DNA of 64,000 nt from CAWJMN01 sp963844055 (lineage in GTDB: Bacteria; Planctomycetota; Planctomycetia; Pirellulales; Pirellulaceae). The position numbers and the translations under genes are program-made. The DNA is taken from NCBI GenBank assembly GCA_963844055.1, contig CAWJMN010000001.1:62001-126000 (forward strand). Direction: 5' to 3'. Every line of letters begins with the position of its first letter. Position 1 is the first letter of the stretch. The notes under the pieces are model-generated. The model saw nothing but the letters and a program-made list of their open reading frames with translations. It had not been told where the DNA came from and did not search any database. Shown one piece after another: positions 45,176 through 53,036 of the stretch.

Positions 45176-47308
45176 CTAATCGGGGTACCAGCTCAGCGAC
45201 ACGACCTTGGTGGTGGGTTCTGCAGCAGGTTCACCTGACCAGACTTCCACGACCTTATGGGCCAACGTGGCGCTGAGTTCCGTGAGCAAGGCATCGTGGG
45301 AAAACCCAAGACGAGCCATACCGAGCGTGCGGACCGTCGTACTGCCCCCTGAGGAGCGGACAATCGATTCGTCAGCCTTGGAAAATGCTTCGCTGAGCAG
45401 TGGGGATACTACGGAGAAATGTCGCTCTAGCAGGATTTCTGCGAGGTTGGCGGTTGCTCCGGCTAAGTCATCGTCAGCTAGGTTGCTGCCGATGGGGATC
45501 ACGCTAAAGTCGGTGACCGGCGAAACTTGATTGTTGCGTGGCGATAGCCCCGCTGCCGCGTCACCCGGAAAGTGGCTACCGGGGGCGAGCATTTGTCGCA
45601 TCTCGGTCAAGGTAGCCAGAGTGTTGGCGCTGGCGAGCTCTTTTGCGGCAGGCGAACGGTTAGCGGCATGTGCGAGGACCAAGTTGATGCTGCCGCGTGG
45701 AGCTACTTCGTCTAGTAGCTGGCGAGTTGCAAATACCAGGTCGAGGGCTGTACTGCTGGCTGTTCCGCCAGAGGTGGAGCCAAGCACGACCACATGGACC
45801 GGGCGTGGAGCGGCATTGGGATTGTTTACGAGCGAGTCGCGGTAGCGCTGAGACAGGCCTTCGAGCGATTCTCGCAGTTTGGCATGTACTTCACGGCTAT
45901 AGTAGACCAGGGCCAGTCGTCCGAGTGGACGCATACCTTCCGTCTGCTGCGAACGAGGGATGTTATAGAGCCAGCGGCGACCTAGCCAAGCGAGTAATTC
46001 GCGTGAGTCATCGCGATAGTCTTGCGACTTATGCAGGGGAATGTTCAGGACTTGATGATCGGCAAGTGGCTCGCCAAAGTGTCCCACCTGAGCAAGTTGG
46101 ATTTCATTGGGGTCTGTGTCGATGACGAGGAACTCGGTGAATTGGTTGTGGGATTCACCAAAGGCATCGATCAATTGCCGCTTGAGTTGTTGACAGGTCT
46201 TGGCCCCAATGCCACCCAGTCCGATGAATAGTGTGGGGCTTGGGCGGACCGATAGCGGGTCGATAGATTGTGGCGGCGCATCCAGAAGTGGTGATGGCGG
46301 GGCATCAATAAACGCTTCGGGGCCAAAATGGGGCTGTACGGAATAACAATCTTCGCTGTTGGCTGCGGCGTCGATTGCCGCATCTGCCATCTCAAGCATG
46401 TCCGACGGGTTGCGGACTTCGGTATGTTGCCCTGGAGGCAAAATGGGCTTCGAGAGAAGCGAAGGGGGATTCGTGACGGGAGGAACAGCCCGGTTTGCAG
46501 GGGTCGCCGCCATTAATGCCGTGATCAATTCATGGCAGTTGGCGTACCGAGCTTGCGGGTCCTTGCTAAGCGCTTTAGCGATGATCGGCTGATCGGTTGT
46601 CGGCAGGGTCGAGAGAAGCGGCCGTGCATTCAAGTGCTGGGCAGCGAGCTGCGCGGCCGTCTTGCCGGGGAAGGGGAGCAGGCCGGTTAGCATCTCTTGA
46701 TAGACGATGGCCAAGCTGTACTGATCGCTGCGGCGACTAGGGCGTGCATCGAATACTTCTGGCGGTGCATAGATGGGGGTCAGGCCTCCCATCAAAGAGC
46801 ATTGCGATTCATGTAAGTCTTTTACCAGGCCGAAGTCAGCGACCTTGATGCGCCCACCGAGGACGAGAAGGTTTTCGGGCTTCACATCCAAGTGCTGCAG
46901 CATGTGCTGCTCGTTCATGTAGTCGAGCGCATCGGCCGTATCGTGCAGGTACCCCAGGAGTTCAGCACGGGGGATCCCAGGTTTTCCGTCCTTGACATAG
47001 CGATCAAAGATATCTTTGAGGCTTGCTTCAGCAAGTTCCGTAACGATGACGAGTTGTCCGCTGGCAATTTCAATCCGTTCGAGTGAGAGCAGAAACGGGT
47101 GACGGACCCCTTTTACACGATTGAGCGCCTTCAATTCTCGCGTGGCGCGGTCTTCGTCATGAAAACCATAGATGAATTTGATCGCTTTGATCAGTCCGCC
47201 GGGAGCTTCGCATGACCAGACCTCGCCGTAACCACCGGCACCGATGCGGTCGCGCAGGACGTAGCCCGGAATGGGCTCAGCGGATCGAGATGATGGAGAG
47301 GAGGCCAT
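45176..47308 (-). CDS. Ser/Thr protein kinase fused to tubulin-like domain
   Basis: Residues about 15-270 form a Hanks-type kinase: glycine loop RIGAGGYGEVW, a Lys in LIKAIKFIYG, catalytic loop HLDVKPENLL and ADFGLVKD. A linker of about 90 residues follows. From about residue 360 the sequence has a GTPase-like start TLFIGLGGIGAKTCQQLKRQL, then VLVIDTD-type strands and VVVLGSTSGGTASSTALDL, matching the glycine-rich loop of the Tubulin_2 family (distant relatives of FtsZ/tubulin). The ATG at 47308 is used. The frame ends at LSWYPD just after a CTCAGC hexamer; correcting it joins the downstream 445-codon frame. Kinase and filament-like GTPase in one chain suggest a phosphorylation-controlled assembly or scaffold. 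The phosphothreonine-binding FHA proteins on either side support a signalling unit. Confidence 0.8.
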   Translation of the reverse strand: MASSPSSRSAEPIPGYVLRDRIGAGGYGEVWSCEAPGGLIKAIKFIYGFHDEDRATRELKALNRVKGVRHPFLLSLERIEIASGQLVIVTELAEASLKDIFDRYVKDGKPGIPRAELLGYLHDTADALDYMNEQHMLQHLDVKPENLLVLGGRIKVADFGLVKDLHESQCSLMGGLTPIYAPPEVFDARPSRRSDQYSLAIVYQEMLTGLLPFPGKTAAQLAAQHLNARPLLSTLPTTDQPIIAKALSKDPQARYANCHELITALMAATPANRAVPPVTNPPSLLSKPILPPGQHTEVRNPSDMLEMADAAIDAAANSEDCYSVQPHFGPEAFIDAPPSPLLDAPPQSIDPLSVRPSPTLFIGLGGIGAKTCQQLKRQLIDAFGESHNQFTEFLVIDTDPNEIQLAQVGHFGEPLADHQVLNIPLHKSQDYRDDSRELLAWLGRRWLYNIPRSQQTEGMRPLGRLALVYYSREVHAKLRESLEGLSQRYRDSLVNNPNAAPRPVHVVVLGSTSGGTASSTALDLVFATRQLLDEVAPRGSINLVLAHAANRSPAAKELASANTLATLTEMRQMLAPGSHFPGDAAAGLSPRNNQVSPVTDFSVIPIGSNLADDDLAGATANLAEILLERHFSVVSPLLSEAFSKADESIVRSSGGSTTVRTLGMARLGFSHDALLTELSATLAHKVVEVWSGEPAAEPTTKVVSLSWYPD

Positions 47309-47600
47309 GTTATTCAGTGACGCTGAGAGACTTTGGTGCTTTTGTTTTCGCCGCCTTGCAGAAAAGCCAATTAGCTAATTTGGCTTTCCCGATGGAGGCT
47401 GCATGATGTGCAGTACCGGGAAAGTGTGGCTTAATATTTCCGCATTGGAGGGGGAATTTACCGGAAGAGTCCCATGCAATCCGTGCAGAGTCCGTTAAGT
47501 CGCCGTACTAATCGTTAAATTCGCGTTGAATGGAACCGTATTGGTGGCGGCGGTGATTTGCAGATATCACGCCTAAATGCGTTCCGGGTTGGCATAAAAA

Positions 47601-48707
47601 TTAAGCGAAGAGGTCTCCCTGCCCCAGCTCGCAGCCTAAGTCCAGGCAGACCTTTACTTCGTTCTGACTATGAAAGCCGGTTGCGATGACCTGGCTTCCC
47701 AGGGCAACGACCGCGTCAATGAGGTGTCGAAGCTGTTGCTGCCGGGGGCGACTGCGATCGATTCCACGCACCATGGCAGGGGCCAACTTCAGGAACGCCG
47801 GGGGATGGCTTTGGATGGACTGCAATTGCTGGACGCCGCCGAGAAAACCCTCGTAGGCAGTAGAGAGCTGCAGGGCTTCTAGCTGGGTGAGGAACTCTTC
47901 GTGCTCTGGGTGCTGGAAGAGATCGGCGACTGGTAATTGGGCGACGATGTTATGGGAATAGGAAGTGTTTTGCAGTGGGGCCAGTTGTCGAGGGAGGGCA
48001 TCGCCAAATTCTGACGCGTGAACTCGAAGGAAGAGCCAATCTTTTTGTTCGGAGCTAGTCGCTTGTTCCACCGCCAGTAGGCGATGAAGCTGATAAAGCC
48101 GGCGTAAAATTCGACTTTCTTGCACGGCAGCCAAGGGATGATCGGTGGTTTGCAGTTGTAGGCCTTGAAATGTTTGATCAATCGATTCTTGGCCGATGAC
48201 CGTTTGGCTGGCTAGTTCCACAATGGGAGAAAAGTTGTGGCGAATGGTTCGATGCAGCAGCATCTCTTGCAGGGAACGCAAGGTGCGAATCACCTCGAGT
48301 CCTGGTTGGTCCGACTCGTCCAGAGTATCGGCCGATGAACCACTGATGACTTGCGTGGCCATACTGCCGGCGGTTTCAGGGGCGGGCAAATGGAAGCTGA
48401 GTTCACTATCGGCAATGAGGAGGAGGTCACCATCTTGCAACAGTGCGCTATCGATCCGCTGGCCATTAAGGAACGTGCCGTTGGTGCTTCCAAGGTCGTG
48501 CACACGGTAAACGCCGGACTCTAATAGGATCTCTGCATGCCGGCGCGAAATCCTCGTATTGGGGATCGGGCAATCGCACTCTTCGGTGCGTCCGATCACA
48601 AACGGCGCTTTGGTAAGTGGATAGGTTTGCGGCCGACTGCTGCCGGGCTCGAAACGCTGTAGCCAAGCGGTCGTAAGTTGACGATCTGGAAGGATTTGCG
48701 TTCGCAT
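47601..48707 (-). CDS. FHA-domain protein with degenerate EAL domain
   Basis: The FHA domain (about residues 20-105) has FVIGRTEECDCPIPNTRISRRHAEIL and DLGSTNGTFLNGQRI. The C-terminal 240 residues resemble an EAL phosphodiesterase fold (FSPIVELASQTVIGQES, then FLKLAPAMVRGID and QVIATGFHSQNEVKVCLDLGCELGQGDLF). The EAL tripeptide is replaced by GQES and the metal-binding Asp residues of the family are largely missing, so c-di-GMP hydrolysis is unlikely; it may bind a nucleotide or act as a scaffold. The ATG at 48707 (MRTQILPDR) is chosen; 48758 is possible. It lies upstream of the kinase gene on the same strand, 292 bp away. Confidence 0.75.
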   Translation of the reverse strand: MRTQILPDRQLTTAWLQRFEPGSSRPQTYPLTKAPFVIGRTEECDCPIPNTRISRRHAEILLESGVYRVHDLGSTNGTFLNGQRIDSALLQDGDLLLIADSELSFHLPAPETAGSMATQVISGSSADTLDESDQPGLEVIRTLRSLQEMLLHRTIRHNFSPIVELASQTVIGQESIDQTFQGLQLQTTDHPLAAVQESRILRRLYQLHRLLAVEQATSSEQKDWLFLRVHASEFGDALPRQLAPLQNTSYSHNIVAQLPVADLFQHPEHEEFLTQLEALQLSTAYEGFLGGVQQLQSIQSHPPAFLKLAPAMVRGIDRSRPRQQQLRHLIDAVVALGSQVIATGFHSQNEVKVCLDLGCELGQGDLFA

Positions 48708-49000
48708 GCCGCACCATTTCAAGGAGGTTGGCCCATGAGGATGAGCCGACCGAGCCATATCCGAACCCCGTGGAACCCTAATATCACCCGTTTGAGCACG
48801 AGCTACCCACAGGAAGAACTTTGTTCCTTGGCAATCTCGGCATCTTGGAACCAAGGATACCGCCGCAGGAAAAGTCCCATCGAAACTCTAGCTTGTGGTT
48901 TTGGCGATGTTGGGCTGGGCAAAAAAGATTTTGTGGAAAACCGCGAAAGCTGGGCGTCTTCCAAAGGGAACGTGACATAGGTTTTAAGCAGGGAGAACGT

Positions 49001-50531
49001 ATGGCCGACCTCCAGCGCTATCGTGGACTCCTGCTGAACTCCGCAAAGGGCGATTGCATGTCTGAGAATCCCTATCGCGTTCTGTTGCTCATGAAGGATG
49101 GCGATCTGCTATGCCGGTTGGGGCGCTTTCTTGAGTTGTTTGGCTTTGATGTGGTGGCAACCACACAAGTTGCCGGTGTGCGCAACAGCATAGCAGCGGA
49201 AGGGTTCGACTTCTTTGTAGGAGACTGGGAGTTGCTGCTAAGTGATGAAGCAGCCTCGCTGAGCGACCTGCGTAGCGCTAGTCGTAACAACCTGTTTGCC
49301 ATTGCATCGCTCGATCTTGCAGACTCAGATATTTTGGAAGAAGCATTGGAAGCTGGCTTTGACGATTTTGTCAACGCTCCCTTAGTTCCTGGTGAGCTAC
49401 TGTCGCGTTTGCGCGCTGGTGCACGAAGCTTGGAGTTTGATCGCCGGCTAGAAATGCAGCAGATTGCTCTCGAAAAATCGCAAGTGTTGCCGGACGATCT
49501 TTTGCGGCGCGAGATTCGACTTGCGCGTGCAGACGACTGGACTGACCGGTGGCGCGGACTCTCAGCGATGGCTGGTGGTGCTAGAGGTGGACCAGTTTGA
49601 TGCGATGCAAAGCTGGCTGGGGCTGCGGCATTGCCAAAAGATACACGATCGACTGTTAGAAGTGCTGAAGGCGAACGCTCCCGGGGAAGAACGTTTGGGG
49701 TGGGTATCAAAGAATCGCCTTGCTGTTTTGCTGCCACTACTTTCTGCGGTTGATGCGCGGCGTTGGTGCGACAAGCTTCATCAAAGCTTGCTGCCCAAGG
49801 GAGGAGACGCGGGGCGTGAATCACGAAATGCCGCCGACCCGTTTACGGTTAGTATGGGGCTAGTGGGAGTTCATCAACAACCTTCGGTGAATTCCGCATT
49901 GGCCGACGCCGAGTTGGCCTTAGAGCTGGCGCAGCGGCGTGGTGGTGATGGTGTGGCGACGGCCGAAGCGGCTAAGCAAGAACAAACCCATTGGCAACGA
50001 ATGGCCGACTCGGGCGAATTGTTGGCAACCGCAACCGCAGGCGATGTGATGCTTCCTTGTCCTGCTACGGTCTATGCCAGCGATACCCTTGAGCAAGCAG
50101 ATACGTTGCTGCGTCTCACCAAATTGCCTGCACTTCCTGTGGTGGACAATGAAGGGGGATTGCTGGGGCTGATCCGCGCGGAGGATATTGCCGCATGCGT
50201 TTCCGACGGGGCCGCTTCGGTTCATCGAAGTAGCAGCCCACGGCTTGTGCGGAAGTTACTGCATACCAAGCTGGTACGCTGTGAAGATCATGCACCGCTG
50301 GCACAGGTCATTGAGTTGTTTACTAATGAGGCAGAGACGGTTGCCGTTGTGCAGCGTGGTGGACGTAGCGTTGGCCTTGTCTTCTGCCAACAATTGGCCG
50401 CGCTGACGCAGCCGATGGAGCGTGAGCAGCTTTCTCTGGGGCCTGACGGCTTTGATTCCGACCTGGGCCAACTGGTCGTGCGGGAACCAAGCTTGCAGGA
50501 AGAGTTTGAGCCCCTGGTCGAAGCGAATTAA
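49001..50531 (+). pseudogene. Receiver, degenerate GGDEF and CBS-pair protein, reading frame broken by one extra base
   Basis: The first frame (to 49600) encodes a receiver domain (RVLLLMKDGDLLCRLGRFLELFGF, with an Asp in FVGDWELL at the phospho-acceptor position, and GFDDFVNAPLVPGELLSRL). The second frame (ending 50531) encodes a GGDEF-like domain, WLVVLEVDQFDAMQSWLG, in which the GGDEF signature is replaced by SKNRL, then two CBS motifs (VMLPCPATVYASDTLEQAD and LGLIRAEDIA; LVRCEDHAPLAQVIELF). Removing the A at 49564 in ACTCTC-A-GCGATGG connects them as RGLSRWLVVLEV, giving 509 residues. The degenerate GGDEF probably has no cyclase activity. CBS pairs often bind adenine nucleotides. The start at 49001 follows GGGAGAACGT. 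It is divergent from the FHA-EAL gene. Confidence 0.75.
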
Positions 50532-50579
50532 TTGGCAATGAAACAACTGAAACGTTGCTTGCCGGGCTGAAGTGCTTCG

Positions 50580-51440
50580 TTAGGCTTGCCGCGTTGCAAT
50601 GACTCGGTGGAAGTGAAGTTGGACTTCACGATCTACGACGCGCTTGACTCCTTCGACAAGGCAGCGTGGTTCATTATCCTGCTGGCCGATCCGGATGATG
50701 TCTTCGATTCGCGTTCCTGGGGGAACGGTAAATGTTGCCTGCTGGATGATTTGGTTGCCGGCATCCAGTTCGGGCACAATGAAGTGGCATGTTGCACCGT
50801 AGGTGAGCATGCGACCTGCATAGGCATCATGATAGGGACGGAGCCCCGGAAAGCTGGGAAGCAATCCATGATGCAGGTTGATGATCCTTCCGCCGGCATA
50901 CTTCCAGCAGGTAGCAGCAGGTAGGACTCGCATATAGCGGGCGAGCACTACGTAGTCGATGTTGTAGCGATCGAGCAGGTCTACCATTTGGTCATCATTG
51001 GCGCGACCATCATCGTCGCCAATCGACTCCCAGGGAATGCCAAACTGTTCGGCAATTCCGCGGCACGCGGGACGATTGCCAATAAGGACAGCTGCTTCGG
51101 CTTTGATTTGGCCGTCTCGAATCGCTCGCAGTAGTGCCAGGGGTGGTTCGGGGCGATAGGTCACGCAAATGGCAAGGCGTGGCTTGGCAGCCCGTTCTTC
51201 AGGGGACCAGACACGAATGGAAAGCTTGGTGTCTTTGGCGATATCCGCCATGGCGGCCCTGAGGTGGGCCAATTCTTGGGAGGGGAGATTGATGCGAAGC
51301 AGCATGGCAAACAGCGCTTCTTCATCATGATCGTACATCTGGATTTCGGCGATGCTGGCCCCGGCCTGGGTCACGTGGTGCACGATGGGATCGGCAAGTC
51401 GTACGTTGTCGGGCCCGACGGCGGTAATCACAATTTGCAT
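50580..51440 (-). CDS. purU: Formyltetrahydrofolate deformylase
   Basis: PurU hydrolyses 10-formyl-THF to THF and formate, balancing the one-carbon pool. The 286-residue protein has an N-terminal ACT domain (VGPDNVRLADPIVHHVTQAGASIAE) and a C-terminal formyltransferase fold with NLHHGLLPSFPGLRPYHDAY and TYGATCHFIVPELDAGNQIIQQ, which contain the Asn-His and Asp catalytic positions. Those motifs match PurU rather than PurN because of the ACT domain. The ATG at 51440 begins the family N-terminus MQIVITAVGPDN; the upstream frame to 51533 is not conserved. It is on its own between the receiver/CBS gene and lgt. Confidence 0.92.
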   Translation of the reverse strand: MQIVITAVGPDNVRLADPIVHHVTQAGASIAEIQMYDHDEEALFAMLLRINLPSQELAHLRAAMADIAKDTKLSIRVWSPEERAAKPRLAICVTYRPEPPLALLRAIRDGQIKAEAAVLIGNRPACRGIAEQFGIPWESIGDDDGRANDDQMVDLLDRYNIDYVVLARYMRVLPAATCWKYAGGRIINLHHGLLPSFPGLRPYHDAYAGRMLTYGATCHFIVPELDAGNQIIQQATFTVPPGTRIEDIIRIGQQDNEPRCLVEGVKRVVDREVQLHFHRVIATRQA

Positions 51441-51679
51441 GGAACCGAAATCCACAGCGAGAATAGCATCAAAACTTGGACGCTGGCCACGATCGCCAAA
51501 GGCGAGGGGAGCGTCGCCATTGCAAACTTGCAAAAGCCTTTCTTAAGAATAGTCGCTGCCCTACGGTCGGGCTGGCAGACGGGCCGTGCAATTCGGTGAA
51601 GGTCTGGCGTGGTGCGATGCCTTTACGGCATGATGCATGCAGCCGCTACAACCGGAACGTGCGGGAGTGCTTGCCCGAA

Positions 51680-52996
51680 TTAAGCCGACGCCAACGTGGA
51701 TGGCCGAGGAAGTGCCTTTGCGGCGCCGTTTTTCGTCACAAGGACCAGTAGCCCCAGTCCGGCAATGCCGATCCCCAAGCTAAATAGTTGCGAGATCGTC
51801 AGGCCGGAACCGAATTGGCCTGCTTCATCATTACGGATGAGTTCTAAGCAAAACCGGGAGATTGCATGGCAAATGAGGAGTGCAGCAAAGATCTGTCCAT
51901 CATGCCTGCAGAAGGGATAGGCAACCCACAGGAATAGCGCGAGTAGTGCAGCATCGAGCGCGGCATAGAGTTGTGTGGGATGAATCGGAATACTGCGACT
52001 GGGGATCTGAGCTGTCCAGGTGAAGGTCTCTTTGCCGATCACAATCTCGAATTGTGGTCCGCTCGATGCCAGTGCCTTGCGAGCTTGGGCTAGGTCCTCA
52101 ATGGATTGTCCATTGAGCAATGCCCCTTTCCACGATTGGCCCGGCTTGATGCCAGCTTTGGCGGCCGGGCTATTGGGGGCAACATAAGTTACGATCGGCT
52201 GGGCCGAACCATTATCCGCGGTGCTTTTATCGGGGGAGAGCCAAACGCCACTGGCATAGCCTTGATCTAAATGCTGCGAATAGGGAGGGCTTTCGGACGG
52301 GAACGTCATCGCGAGCCAAGGGGATTCGCAATAGCCACCGAAGCAACATCCATTGAGAAAGCAACCAAGGCGACCCAGCGCCAAGCCGACCACCATGCTG
52401 GGAGAGATCATGTCGATCACAGCCAGAAGGGGAAGCTGCTTGGACCATAAAAAATAGAAAGCGGCGGGAACCGCTCCGAGTAATGCACCATAGACGACGA
52501 GTCCTCCACGAGTGACGTTAGCGAGCGAGATCACCCACTCGACGAGATTGTCGCCTTCGAACTGGTCGTGATATTGCAGCAAGTAAAAGGCCCGTGCGCC
52601 AATGATGCCACAGGCAAACATCCACATGGCGAGGGAGTAAATCACGTCGGGGTGGATTCCCATCTGTTGGCCGCGATATACCGCGAGGCCGACACCAAAG
52701 ATCGTACCTAGCATCATCATGACGCCAAAGCCACGGATCGGGATTCCCAGAGGAACGACCTTTCCCAGATGGTTGGTGGTGGACTCCACCAGGCCCGGCA
52801 TGACGAACACGATGGCGACAGCAACGATGGCCCAAAAGGGAACCAGTCCCCATTGTTCCTCGGCCGTGGCTTTTTGCTGACGATTCCAAAAAAAGGTGCC
52901 AACTCCCACAAGGATCCACAAACCCAAAAGGAGGCCAAAGCCTAGCAGGGGCAAGCCTGCAATCTCAGTGGGAATGTAGAAGAGTGTGGAACGCAT
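51680..52996 (-). CDS. lgt: Prolipoprotein diacylglyceryl transferase with inserted PDZ-like domain
   Basis: Lgt attaches diacylglycerol to the lipobox Cys, the first step before LspA. Signature segments are GGLVVYGALLGA, GLALGRLGCFLNGCCFGGYC and IPIHPTQLYAALDAALLALFLW. Seven membrane helices are predictable. At 438 residues it is about 150 longer than the usual Lgt. Part of the excess, about residues 260-335 between the GRLGCFLNGCC and HPTQLY motifs, is PDZ-like: TYVAPNSPAAKAGIKPGQSW, LLNGQSIEDLAQARKAL and FEIVIGKETFTWT. The domain would lie in a periplasmic loop near the active site. The N-terminal helices are also extended. Confidence 0.9.
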   Translation of the reverse strand: MRSTLFYIPTEIAGLPLLGFGLLLGLWILVGVGTFFWNRQQKATAEEQWGLVPFWAIVAVAIVFVMPGLVESTTNHLGKVVPLGIPIRGFGVMMMLGTIFGVGLAVYRGQQMGIHPDVIYSLAMWMFACGIIGARAFYLLQYHDQFEGDNLVEWVISLANVTRGGLVVYGALLGAVPAAFYFLWSKQLPLLAVIDMISPSMVVGLALGRLGCFLNGCCFGGYCESPWLAMTFPSESPPYSQHLDQGYASGVWLSPDKSTADNGSAQPIVTYVAPNSPAAKAGIKPGQSWKGALLNGQSIEDLAQARKALASSGPQFEIVIGKETFTWTAQIPSRSIPIHPTQLYAALDAALLALFLWVAYPFCRHDGQIFAALLICHAISRFCLELIRNDEAGQFGSGLTISQLFSLGIGIAGLGLLVLVTKNGAAKALPRPSTLASA

Positions 52997-53036
52997 AAGT
53001 TTGGATTGGTGAAAGGGCCGGTGGCCGTAGTTGGAG

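Noticed and set aside
48735..48980. Plus-strand ATG after AAGGAGG in the gap between the FHA-EAL and receiver genes
   Set aside because: Despite the strong ribosome-binding site the frame has no recognisable features and overlaps the likely promoter and start of the FHA-EAL gene; probably chance.
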